Part shown: positions 8,458 to 16,162 of the stretch, piece after piece
Layout of the letters: each line of letters starts with the position of its first letter
Position numbering within the stretch: the stretch's first letter is position 1
NCBI RefSeq assembly: GCF_900103785.1
Contig: NZ_FNHE01000005.1
Span: forward strand, 167,743-231,742
DNA from: Geodermatophilus siccatus
GTDB taxonomy: Bacteria > Actinomycetota > Actinomycetes > Mycobacteriales > Geodermatophilaceae
Direction of reading: 5' to 3'
DNA: 64,000 nt
Notes under the pieces: model-generated
What the model was told of the DNA's origin: nothing
The model's database searches: none
What the model saw: only the letters and a program-made list of their open reading frames with translations
Program-made: the position numbers and the translations under genes

Positions 8458-9650
8458 CGGCCGTCCTCCTCGGGGGTCCTCAGCCAGCGGCGGATCTCCT
8501 CGCCGTGCTCGTCCAGGCCGGGCGGGGGCAGGCGGTAGTCGGCCGGGGTCTCGGAGAACCGGATCGGGTGGCGCACCGACGGGACGGCGGCGGCGCCCTC
8601 CCCCACGGTCACCACCGGGTCCAGTCCCACCTCCTCGGCGAAGGCGACGCCCTGGTCCACGGTGTTGATCGGCCCGCAGGGCACGCCGGCGGCGATGATG
8701 TCGCGGAACCACTCGAGCTTGGTGCGGGTGCGCAGCCGCTCGACCAGCAGTGGCCGGAGCTCGTCGCGGTTGGCCGTCCGGTCCTCGTTGCGGCTGAAGC
8801 GCGGGTCGTCGGCCAGCTCCGGCACGCCGAGCACCTCGACGAGCCTGCGGAACTGCCCGTTGTTGCCCGCGGTGACGATGAGGTCCCCGTCGGCGCAGGG
8901 CAGCGGCTCGTAGGGGAACAGGCTCGGGTGGCTGTTGCCCATCCGGAACGGGACGACGCCGCCGGCGACCCAGGCACTGGCGTGGTTGACCAGCCCGGAC
9001 AGCGCCGAGGCCAGCAGGTTGACCTCGACGTGCTGGCCACGGCCGGTCTCGTGCCGGAGGTTCAGGGCCGAGAGGACGCCGATGGTGGCGTGCAGGCCGG
9101 CCATCACGTCGAACACCGAGATGCCGGCGCGGAAGGGCTCGCCGTCCGGGTCGCCGGTGAGGCTCATCAGGCCCGAGATCGCCTGCACGATGAGGTCGTA
9201 GCCGGGCAGCGCCGCGCCGCCCGGCTGGCTGCCGAAGCCGCTGATCGAGGCGTAGACGACGCGCGGGTTCGTGGCCGACACGGTGGCGTGGTCGAGGCCG
9301 AAGCGGGCCAGGCCGCCGGGCTTGAAGTTCTCCACGAGCACGTCGGCACGACGGGCCAGCTCACGGGCGGCCGCGAGGTCGTCGGGGTCCTTGAGGTCCA
9401 GCGCGACCGACCGCTTGTTGCGGTTGACGCCGAGGTAGTAGGTGGCGACGCCCTCGCGCACCGGCGGCTGCCACGACCGGGTGTCGTCCCCGGCCGGCCC
9501 CTCGACCTTGACCACCTCGGCGCCCAGGTCGGCCAGCAGCATGGTCGCGTACGGCCCGGCGAGCACCCGGGAGAAGTCGGCGACGAGCAGGCCGGCCAGC
9601 GGGCCCGTGGGGCCGTTCCCGGTGCCGCTGCCGGGCTGTCCGACGGTCAT
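8454..9650 (-). CDS. CaiB/BaiF (family III) CoA transferase
   Basis: 398 residues. The N-terminal VADFSRVLAGPYATMLLADLG, the NRNKRSVALDL stretch and ALPGYDLIVQA are typical of family III CoA transferases; Asp152 in GYDLIVQA aligns with the catalytic aspartate of formyl-CoA transferase. It moves CoA from a donor thioester to a carboxylic acid. The ATG at 9648-9650 was chosen because GAGGAGG lies 11 nt upstream; an in-frame start 45 nt earlier has no such site. First gene of the leftward five-gene operon. A 20-bp palindrome lies 36 bp upstream of the start. Confidence 0.88.
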   Translation of the reverse strand: MTVGQPGSGTGNGPTGPLAGLLVADFSRVLAGPYATMLLADLGAEVVKVEGPAGDDTRSWQPPVREGVATYYLGVNRNKRSVALDLKDPDDLAAARELARRADVLVENFKPGGLARFGLDHATVSATNPRVVYASISGFGSQPGGAALPGYDLIVQAISGLMSLTGDPDGEPFRAGISVFDVMAGLHATIGVLSALNLRHETGRGQHVEVNLLASALSGLVNHASAWVAGGVVPFRMGNSHPSLFPYEPLPCADGDLIVTAGNNGQFRRLVEVLGVPELADDPRFSRNEDRTANRDELRPLLVERLRTRTKLEWFRDIIAAGVPCGPINTVDQGVAFAEEVGLDPVVTVGEGAAAVPSVRHPIRFSETPADYRLPPPGLDEHGEEIRRWLRTPEEDGR

Positions 9651-9685
9651 GGGTGCTGCGGCCTCCTCGAGGGTCCGGACGCTGA

Positions 9686-9705
9686 CCGCGGACAAGTGTC
9701 CGCGG
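9686..9705. promoter_or_regulatory. 20-bp palindromic operator candidate for the IclR regulator
   Basis: CCGCGGACA-AG-TGTCCGCGG: 9-nt arms that are exact reverse complements with a 2-nt spacer. It sits between the candidate promoter and the caiB start, where a bound regulator would block transcription. The nearby iclR gene (11473) is the obvious candidate. A half-site-like TTGTCCG recurs near 9837 on the amidohydrolase side. Confidence 0.55.
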
Positions 9706-9714
9706 ATCCGCCGC

Positions 9715-9744
9715 AGTCTCGGCCCGCGCCGCCCGCGCTGTCAA
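9715..9744 (-). promoter_or_regulatory. Candidate promoter of the caiB operon
   Basis: On the minus strand, TTGACA (9744-9739) is followed after 18 nt by GAGACT (9720-9715), a plausible actinobacterial -35/-10 pair. Transcription would start near 9708, just before the palindrome at 9686-9705. On the plus strand a TTGACA at 9770-9775 faces the amidohydrolase but has no convincing -10. Confidence 0.35.
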
Positions 9745-9874
9745 CAGGTCGCTGAGCTGCCAAGACCCCTTGACACGTGAGCGAGCACGCGGCCAGGGTG
9801 GCGCCCACCCGGACGTCGTGACCGCTGTGCGTACGCTTGTCCGGATTCCCGACGACGACGTCCTGGAGGAAGCG

Positions 9875-11368
9875 ATGACCCACCCCGAGCCCGCGGGTGC
9901 ACCGCCGGAGGCCGGCCGCCCGGTCGTGCTGCGCGGCGGCACGGTGCTGACCATGGACGACGCGTGCACCGTCCTGCCCGGCGCCGACGTCCTCGTCGTG
10001 GGCGACCGGATCGCCGCTGTGGGTACGGCGCTGGACGTGCCGGAGGGGACCCAGGAGATCGACGCGCGCGGTGGCATCGTCATGCCGGGGATGATCGACA
10101 CCCACCGGCACATGTGGCAGACCGCGATGCGCGGCTACGGCGCCGACTGGACGCTCACCCAGTACTTCGTCTGGTACTACCTCGAGCACGGCAAGCAGTT
10201 CCGCCCGCAGGACATCGCGGCCGGCAACCGGCTCGCGGCCATCGAGTCGCTCGACGCCGGCGTCACGACGACGGTCGACTGGTCGCACAACCTGCAGACC
10301 GTCGAGCACGGCGAGGCGGCCGTCGAGGCGTTGCGGTCGGTACCCGGCCGGTTCGTCATGGCCTACGGCAACATCCAGGCCGGCCCGTGGGAGTGGAGCG
10401 CCGACCCCGCCGTCCGCTCCTTCCTCGAGCGCCTGCGCGACGCCGGCGACGACATGATGGGCGTCCAGATGGCGTTCGACGTCACCGGCGACCCGGCCTT
10501 CCCCGAGAGGGCGGCCTTCGAGGTGGCCCGCGACCTCGGCATCCCGGTGACCACGCACGCCGGCGTCTGGGGTGCCACGAGCGACACCGGCATCCAGCAG
10601 ATGTACGACGGCGGCTTCATGACCCCCGAGACGACGTACGTGCACGCCTCGACGCTGACCCGCGACTCCTACCAGCGGATCGCCGCGACCGGCGGCTCGA
10701 TCTCGGTGGCGACCGAGTCGGAGTGCAGCGCCGGACAGGGCCACGCGCCGACCGAGCAGGTGCTGCAGTACGGCATCCCGGTGTCGCTGTCGATGGACAC
10801 CAGCGTGTGGTGGAGCGGCGACATGTTCTCCGCCATGCGCGCGACGCTCAACGCCGACCGCATGGCCGAGCACCTCGACGCGCACCTCAAGGGCGAGACG
10901 ATCACCCACCTGCGGCTGCGCGCCAAGCAGGTCGTGGAGTGGTGCACCCGAGGCGGTGCGCACACGATCGGCCGCGACGGCGACCTGGGCAGCCTCGAGG
11001 TCGGCAAGAAGGCCGACCTCGTGCTGATCAAGAACGACACCTCACCGGTGTCGTTCCCGCTGCTCAACCCGCTCGGCCACGTCGTCTTCCAGGCCCAGCG
11101 CGGCGACGTGCACACCGTCGTCGTGGACGGCCGGGTGGTGAAGTACGACGGCGAGCTCGTCGGCATCGACCTCGCCCGGGTACGTGCCGAGGTCGAGGAC
11201 ACCATCGACCACCTGAGGGGCGCACTCGGCGAGGAGACCTGGCAGGCCGGGATGTTCCCGGAGATGCCCGAGGCCGAGGCCTCGATCCTCGACAACCCGT
11301 ACCAGTACACGGACTTCAAGGACGAGTCGAAGCGGGCCGGCGGCGAGGAGCGCGTCCTCGGCCGCTGA
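9875..11368 (+). CDS. Amidohydrolase-superfamily metal-dependent deaminase/chlorohydrolase-like enzyme
   Basis: 497 residues of the AtzA/TrzN/SAH-deaminase branch. Metal ligands are visible in order: His77 and His79 in MIDTHRHMWQT, His228 in TTHAGVWG, His257 in YVHASTL, and Asp308 in LSMDTSVWW. The C terminus closes the composite beta-sandwich (LEVGKKADLVLI, HTVVVDGRVVK). Such enzymes hydrolyse C-N bonds of purines, pterins or triazines. The ATG at 9875 has GGAGGA 7 nt upstream. It is divergent from the caiB-ccl-ligBA operon and immediately followed by iclR, suggesting it acts in the same pathway, perhaps opening or deaminating an N-heterocycle (inference). Confidence 0.85.
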   Translation: MTHPEPAGAPPEAGRPVVLRGGTVLTMDDACTVLPGADVLVVGDRIAAVGTALDVPEGTQEIDARGGIVMPGMIDTHRHMWQTAMRGYGADWTLTQYFVWYYLEHGKQFRPQDIAAGNRLAAIESLDAGVTTTVDWSHNLQTVEHGEAAVEALRSVPGRFVMAYGNIQAGPWEWSADPAVRSFLERLRDAGDDMMGVQMAFDVTGDPAFPERAAFEVARDLGIPVTTHAGVWGATSDTGIQQMYDGGFMTPETTYVHASTLTRDSYQRIAATGGSISVATESECSAGQGHAPTEQVLQYGIPVSLSMDTSVWWSGDMFSAMRATLNADRMAEHLDAHLKGETITHLRLRAKQVVEWCTRGGAHTIGRDGDLGSLEVGKKADLVLIKNDTSPVSFPLLNPLGHVVFQAQRGDVHTVVVDGRVVKYDGELVGIDLARVRAEVEDTIDHLRGALGEETWQAGMFPEMPEAEASILDNPYQYTDFKDESKRAGGEERVLGR

Positions 11369-11378
11369 AGGAGGGTAG

Positions 11379-11435
11379 GAGGACCCCGCTGCCGCCACCG
11401 CTCAGGCTCGCGGCGGGACCCTGCAGCGGGGTCGA
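11379..11435. repeat. Dispersed palindromic element, copy 2
   Basis: Starts 10 nt after the amidohydrolase stop. GACCCCGCTG (11382-11391) pairs with CAGCGGGGTC (11424-11433). The core reads GCCACCGCTCAGGCTCGC, matching other copies. Probably terminates the amidohydrolase transcript 40 bp before iclR. Confidence 0.75.
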
Positions 11436-11472
11436 GGGCGGGGCCCGGGATGCCCGAGGAGGGAGGTGACCG

Positions 11473-12294
11473 ATGGCAGGACGCGGAGCGGGTCCGGACT
11501 TCGTCGAGGCGCTCGCGCGCGGCCTCGACGTCCTGGCGTGCTTCGACGCCGATCACCGGACCATGTCGCTGACCGAGGTCGCCGCCGCGGCCGGGCTGGC
11601 CCGGCCGACCGCCCGCCGGCTGCTGCTGACCCTCGAGGAGCTGGGGTTCGTCCGCAGCTCCGGCGGCCTGTTCCAGCTGACCCCGAGGGTGCTCACCCTG
11701 GGCACCGCCTACGTCAGCTCGCTCGGGCTGTGGGACATCGCCCGGCCGCACCTCGAGGCACTGGTCGCCCGCACCGGCGAGTCGTCGTCGATGGCCCAGC
11801 TGGACGGCTCCGACATCGTGTACGTGGCGCGGGTGTCGGTGCCCAAGCTCATCGCTCTCCGGGTGGAGATCGGCACCCGGTTCCCCGCGGTGCAGACCTC
11901 GCAGGGCAAGGTCCTGCTCGCGGCCCTCTCCCCCGCCGAGCTGGAGGCGACCCTGGCGCTGCCCAGCCGCGCCGGGCTGCCGGCCTACATCGGCCGGTCC
12001 GCCGAGCAGCTCCGCGACGAGCTGACCGAGGTGCGGGCCCGGGGCTGGGCGCTCGCCGACGAGGAGCTGGCGCCCGGGGTCCGGTCCGTGGCGGTGCCGG
12101 TCCGGGACGCCACGGGCGCGGTGCGCGCAGCGATGAACGTGACGGTGCACGCGGCCGAGACCTCGGTCGAGCGGCTGCTCGGCGAACACCTGCCCCTGCT
12201 GCTGCGCACGGCCGGCGACGTCAGCGCCGAGTGGGCCCTGTGGCAGAGCCGGCCGCACGTCGAGGTGCCCCGGCGCGGCGACGCCACCGCCTGA
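11473..12294 (+). CDS. IclR-family transcriptional regulator (PcaR/PcaU-like)
   Basis: 273 residues. An N-terminal winged helix (about residues 10-70; MSLTEVAAAAGLARPTARR is the recognition helix region) is followed by the IclR effector-binding domain with TSQGKVLLAAL and RARGWALADEELAPGVRSVA. IclR proteins with this layout regulate aromatic-acid pathways (PcaR, PcaU, PobR). The ATG at 11473 has an excellent ribosome-binding site (GGGAGGTGAC, 3 nt spacing). It follows the amidohydrolase and presumably controls the divergent caiB operon and amidohydrolase through the palindrome at 9686. Confidence 0.9.
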   Translation: MAGRGAGPDFVEALARGLDVLACFDADHRTMSLTEVAAAAGLARPTARRLLLTLEELGFVRSSGGLFQLTPRVLTLGTAYVSSLGLWDIARPHLEALVARTGESSSMAQLDGSDIVYVARVSVPKLIALRVEIGTRFPAVQTSQGKVLLAALSPAELEATLALPSRAGLPAYIGRSAEQLRDELTEVRARGWALADEELAPGVRSVAVPVRDATGAVRAAMNVTVHAAETSVERLLGEHLPLLLRTAGDVSAEWALWQSRPHVEVPRRGDATA

Positions 12295-12328
12295 GGGCGA
12301 ACCCCCGGCCTCGGGGACCCGATGGAAC

Positions 12329-12390
12329 CGGCCCCGTCCAGAGGCTCGCCGCGAGCCTGCGAGCGGTGAGGGGGACGGGGTCCTCTTTCA
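12329..12390. repeat. Dispersed palindromic element, copy 3
   Basis: Sits on the polA stop codon (minus strand TGA at 12388-12390). On the minus strand it reads AGAGGACCCCGTCC then CTCACCGCTCGCAGGCTCGC then GGACGGGGCC. Stem CCCCGTCC (12332-12339) with GGACGGGG (12373-12380). The best match to the consensus; likely terminator for polA and for the convergent iclR. Confidence 0.8.
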
Positions 12391-15144
12391 GTGGGCGGCC
12401 TCGTTCCAGGTCCGGCCGAAGCCGACCGAGACCTCCAGCGGCACCGACAGCTGCGCGGCGCCGGCCATCTCCCGGCGCACCAGCGTCTCCAGCGCCTCCC
12501 GCTCCCCCGGCGCGACCTCGAGCACGAGTTCGTCGTGCACCTGCAGCAGCATCCGGGAGCGGAGCCCCTCGTCGGCGATCGCCTTCTCCACGCGCAGCAT
12601 GGCCACCTTGATGATGTCGGCCGCCGAGCCCTGGATGGGGGCGTTGAGCGCCATCCGCTCGGCCATCTGCCGGCGCTGCCCGTTGTCGCTGGTCAGGTCG
12701 GGCAGGTAGCGCCGGCGACCCAGCGTGGTCTCGGTGTAGCCGGTCTGGCGGGCGTCCTCCACGACGCCGTCCAGGTACTCGCGGATGCCGCCGAAGCGCT
12801 CGAAGTAGGCGTGCATCTGCTCGCGCGCCTCCTCGGTGGAGATGCGCAGCTGCGAGGCCAGCCCGTACGCCGACAACCCGTAGGCCAGGCCGTAGCTCAT
12901 GGCCTTGATCCGGCGGCGCATCTCCGGGTCGACGTCCTCGATCGGGATGTCGAACGCCCGCGACGCGACGAAGGAGTGCAGGTCCTCCCCCGACGTGAAG
13001 GCCTCGATGAGCCCCGCGTCGCCGGAGAGGTGCGCCATGATGCGCATCTCGATCTGGCTGTAGTCCGCCGTCATCAGCGACTCGTGGCCGGGGCCGACGA
13101 TGAACGCCTGACGGATCCGGCGGCCCTCCGCCGTGCGGATCGGGATGTTCTGCAGGTTCGGGTCGATCGAGGACAACCGGCCGGTGGCGGCGATCGTCTG
13201 CTGGAACGTCGTGTGGATCCGCCCGGCGTCGTCGACCATGGGGATCAGGCCGTCGATGACGGTGCGCAGCCGGGTCACGTCGCGGTGCCGCAGCAGGTGC
13301 TCGAGGAACGGGTGGCCGGTTGCGCTGAGCAGGTTGGTCAGCGCCTCGGCGTCGGTCGTGTAGCCCGACTTGATCTTCTTGGTCTTCGGTAGGCCCAGCT
13401 CGTCGAAGAGCACCGCCTGCAGCTGCTTGGGCGAGCCGAGGTTGACCTCGCGGCCGATCACCGCGTAGGCCTCGGCGGCCGCGGCGGCCACCTCGTCGGC
13501 GAACTCCCGCTGCAGCTCGCGCAGGAAGTCCAGGTCCGCGGCGATGCCGCGCTGCTCCATGCGGGCCAGCACGAAGGTCAGCGGCAGCTCGAGCTCGTCG
13601 AGCAGCGTGTCGCCGCCGCGCTGACCGAGCAGGGAGTCCAGCGCGTCGGAGAGGTCGTTGACGGCGACGGCCTTGAGGACGTCGGCGTGCGCGGCCTCGC
13701 GGGCGAGGTCCTCCTCCGACGGCCCCATCCCGTCGAGGGTCAGCTGGGGCTCCTCGGCGGCGGAGTCCTTCAGCTCGCGGCGCAGGTACCGGACGGCGAG
13801 GTCGCCCAGGTCGAACGACCGCTGCCCGGGCAGGGCCAGGTAGGCGGCCAGCGCGGTGTCGCTGACCACGCCGGCGAGGTCCCAGCCGCGCGCCCAGATC
13901 GCCAGCAGCGGGCCCTTGACCTCGTGCACGACCTTGTGCGCGCCCGGGTCGGCCAGCCAGTCGGCCAGCGCCTGCTCGTCGGTGGCGTCGAGGTCGGGGC
14001 CCAGGTCGACGAAGGTGGCGTGGTCGTCGCCGCCGGCGAGCGCGAGGCCGGTCAGCTCACCGGTGCCCCGGCCCCAGGTGCCCCGGAAGATGATGCCGGT
14101 GCGGCTGGTGCGCGCGTGCTGGTCCAGCCAGCCGCCCAGCCCGCCGGCGGGCACCTCGTCCTCGGTGACGTCGAAGCCGCCCTCGGCCTCCGGCTCCGCG
14201 CTGGAGAGCGTGGCGAACAGCCGGTCGCGCAGCACCCGGAACTGCAGGTTGTCGAACAGGGTGTGCACCTCGTTGCGGTCCCACGCGCGGACGGCGAGGT
14301 CGCCCGGGCCCACCTCCAGCGGGACGGCGCGGTCGAGCTCGGTCAGCCGCCGGTTCTGCAGCACCGAGGACAGGTGCTCGCGCAGCTTGTCGCCGACCTT
14401 GCCCTTCACCGTGTCGACCTGGTCGACCAGCGCGTCGAGCGAGCCGTACTCGCGGACCCACTTGGCCGCGGTCTTCTCCCCCACGCTCGGGATGCTCGGC
14501 AGGTTGTCGCTGGGGTCCCCCCGCAGCGCGGCGAAGTCGGGGTACTGCGTGGGCGACAACCCGTACTTGGCCTCGACCTCCTCCGGGGTGAACCGGGTGA
14601 GGTCCGAGACGCCCTTGCGGGGGTACAGCACGGTGACGTGCTCGCCGACCAGCTGCAGGGCGTCGCGGTCGCCGGTGCAGATGAGCACGTCCATGCCCTG
14701 CTCGACGGCCTGCACGGTGAGGGTGGCGATCACGTCGTCGGCCTCGTAGCCCTCGGCGGTGATGACCGGGATGTGCAGCGCGGCCAGCACCTCCTGGATG
14801 AGGCTGACCTGGCCGCGGAAGTCGGTCGGGCTCTCGCTGCGGTTGGCCTTGTACTCCGCGTAGATCTCGCTGCGGAAGGTCTTGCGGCCCACGTCGAAGG
14901 CGACCGCCACGTGCGTCGGCTGCTCGTCGCGCAGCACGTTGATCAGCATCGAGGTGAAGCCGTACACCGCGTTGGTCGGCTGCCCGGTCGTCGTCGAGAA
15001 GTTCTCGACCGGCAGGGCGAAGAAGGCGCGGTAGGCCAGCGAGTGCCCGTCGAGCAGCAGCAGCCGCGGGCGGGGTGGGCCGGGTCGGGCACCCGCGGAG
15101 GGGACGGCGGGGCTGGACGCGGGGGCGGAGACCGGAGCGGACAT
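12388..15144 (-). CDS. polA: DNA polymerase I
   Basis: 918 residues. The 5' nuclease domain spans residues 1-310 (LLLLDGHSLAYRAFFALP; CTGDRDALQLV; LRGDPSDNLPSIP). The central 3'-5' exonuclease-like domain (about 330-520) lacks the DxE metal motif (it reads FVDLGPDLD), so proofreading is probably absent, as in mycobacterial PolA. The polymerase domain has motif A MTADYSQIEMRIMAHL, motif B RRRIKAMSYGLAYG and motif C QVHDELVLEV. It fills gaps in repair and replaces Okazaki primers. The ATG at 15142-15144 (MSAPVSAP) is chosen; earlier in-frame codons lie in a repeat element. Its stop codon lies in another copy of that repeat. Confidence 0.96.
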   Translation of the reverse strand: MSAPVSAPASSPAVPSAGARPGPPRPRLLLLDGHSLAYRAFFALPVENFSTTTGQPTNAVYGFTSMLINVLRDEQPTHVAVAFDVGRKTFRSEIYAEYKANRSESPTDFRGQVSLIQEVLAALHIPVITAEGYEADDVIATLTVQAVEQGMDVLICTGDRDALQLVGEHVTVLYPRKGVSDLTRFTPEEVEAKYGLSPTQYPDFAALRGDPSDNLPSIPSVGEKTAAKWVREYGSLDALVDQVDTVKGKVGDKLREHLSSVLQNRRLTELDRAVPLEVGPGDLAVRAWDRNEVHTLFDNLQFRVLRDRLFATLSSAEPEAEGGFDVTEDEVPAGGLGGWLDQHARTSRTGIIFRGTWGRGTGELTGLALAGGDDHATFVDLGPDLDATDEQALADWLADPGAHKVVHEVKGPLLAIWARGWDLAGVVSDTALAAYLALPGQRSFDLGDLAVRYLRRELKDSAAEEPQLTLDGMGPSEEDLAREAAHADVLKAVAVNDLSDALDSLLGQRGGDTLLDELELPLTFVLARMEQRGIAADLDFLRELQREFADEVAAAAAEAYAVIGREVNLGSPKQLQAVLFDELGLPKTKKIKSGYTTDAEALTNLLSATGHPFLEHLLRHRDVTRLRTVIDGLIPMVDDAGRIHTTFQQTIAATGRLSSIDPNLQNIPIRTAEGRRIRQAFIVGPGHESLMTADYSQIEMRIMAHLSGDAGLIEAFTSGEDLHSFVASRAFDIPIEDVDPEMRRRIKAMSYGLAYGLSAYGLASQLRISTEEAREQMHAYFERFGGIREYLDGVVEDARQTGYTETTLGRRRYLPDLTSDNGQRRQMAERMALNAPIQGSAADIIKVAMLRVEKAIADEGLRSRMLLQVHDELVLEVAPGEREALETLVRREMAGAAQLSVPLEVSVGFGRTWNEAAH

Positions 15145-15158
15145 CGCCGCCGATCCTA

Positions 15159-15220
15159 AGAGGACCCCGTTGCCCCCCACCGCTCGCGAGCTCGCGGCGG
15201 GACCCTGCAACGGGGCTGAC
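15159..15220. repeat. Dispersed palindromic element, copy 4
   Basis: CCCCGTTGC (15165-15173) pairs with GCAACGGGG (15207-15215) around the conserved core CACCGCTCGCGAGCTCGC. Unlike most copies it lies 5' of a gene, 15 nt upstream of the polA start, so on the minus strand it could reduce read-through into polA. Confidence 0.75.
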
Positions 15221-15344
15221 CCTTCCTGCCCTCCCCTCCCGAGCTCGGGGTGGGGCCCGGGGAGAGGGCCGTTCCGGTACGTCACCGGGCGCGCGCCGGG
15301 CCCTGCGGTGGGGCCGCCGCGCGGGCGGTGGCTACCGTGCCGGG

Positions 15345-15749
15345 GTGACCGTGGACCGCCCCGCCTGGCTCGCCGCCGGGCAGATGAGCCCGCTGGACGA
15401 CAAGCTCGGCATCCGCATCACCGACTTCGACCCCGACCACGTGGTCGCGACCATGCCGGTCGACGGCAACCAGCAGCCGTTCGGCCTGCTCCACGGCGGC
15501 GCCACCTGCTCGCTGGTGGAGACGGTCGGCTCCTGGGCCGCGGCGCTGGGCGCGGGTCCGGGCCGGCAGGCGGTCGGGGTGGAGCTCAACGTCAGCTACC
15601 TGCGCGCGGCCACCGAGGGGGTCGTCACCGCCGTCGCCACGCCGGTCCGCCGCGGCCGGACGCTGGCCACCTTCACCATCGAGGTCACCGACGAGCAGGA
15701 CCGCGTGACCGCCAGCGCCCGGCTCACCTGCATGCTGCTGGCCGCCTGA
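15345..15749 (+). CDS. PaaI-type hotdog-fold thioesterase
   Basis: 134 residues with the hotdog signature FGLLHGGATCSLVETVGS (His50, Glu59), followed by GVELNVSYLRAA and VTASARLTCML. Family members hydrolyse aromatic or aliphatic acyl-CoAs, for example phenylacetyl-CoA or dihydroxynaphthoyl-CoA; the substrate here is not fixed by sequence. The GTG at 15345 was chosen for length; GTG 15351 is also possible. It is divergent from polA across a repeat element and ends in a degenerate copy of the same repeat. Confidence 0.85.
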   Translation: MTVDRPAWLAAGQMSPLDDKLGIRITDFDPDHVVATMPVDGNQQPFGLLHGGATCSLVETVGSWAAALGAGPGRQAVGVELNVSYLRAATEGVVTAVATPVRRGRTLATFTIEVTDEQDRVTASARLTCMLLAA

Positions 15750-15800
15750 CAGCGGACCCCGGCGCCCTTCGCAGGCTCGGAGCGGGACCCGGGGCGCGGC
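15747..15800. repeat. Dispersed palindromic element, copy 5 (degenerate)
   Basis: Begins at the thioesterase stop: GCGGACCCCGGCGCC, then TTCGCAGGCTCGGAGCGGGACCC. Only a short stem (CCCCGG 15757-15762 with CCGGGG 15789-15794) survives, but the GCAGGCTCG core and gene-end position match. Confidence 0.55.
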
Positions 15801-16162
15801 CAGGCCAAGGGGGTCGCCTCGGCCTTCCACGGCGTCGCGCGTGTCGGGCCCGGGCAGCCCGGCCGGCACGCCCCCCGTCCGACCCGGTCGGCCCCCTTGG
15901 CGCGGTGCCGGCGCACCCGGGTGCGGTCGGCGGGACGCGCGGCGCGCGTCGTGCCGCGGGACCGCGAACCGGCACGGGAGCCTGTCCGGACGGCGGCCGG
16001 AGAGCGCACCCGGCGACCGGCGCGATGACGATGCGGCCGCCCGTGGGACCGGCGTGACGAGTGCGGCGTGTCGCGGACAGGTAACAGCTGGGCCGCGAGG
16101 GAGTCGAACCGCAACACCGCTGGGTTACCGTCCCCCGTCATGCACAGAGCCAGGGAGGTCGA
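15801..16162. other. Non-coding region upstream of the liv operon
   Basis: About 360 bp with no supported gene. It should carry the livH promoter. GGTAAC (16080-16085) and GTTACC (16124-16129) form an inverted repeat whose right half may overlap a -10 (TACCGT, 16126-16131) after TCGAAC (16104-16109). This is a weak, eye-only candidate for a promoter with operator. Confidence 0.35.

Noticed and set aside
9770..9799. TTGACA facing the amidohydrolase as its promoter
   Set aside because: No acceptable -10 lies 16-18 nt downstream (CAGGGT is the nearest), so it is not annotated as a promoter.
16101..16130. tRNA-like TTCGAACC-type motif upstream of livH
   Set aside because: GTCGAACC resembles a T loop but no acceptor, D or anticodon stems can be formed around it.
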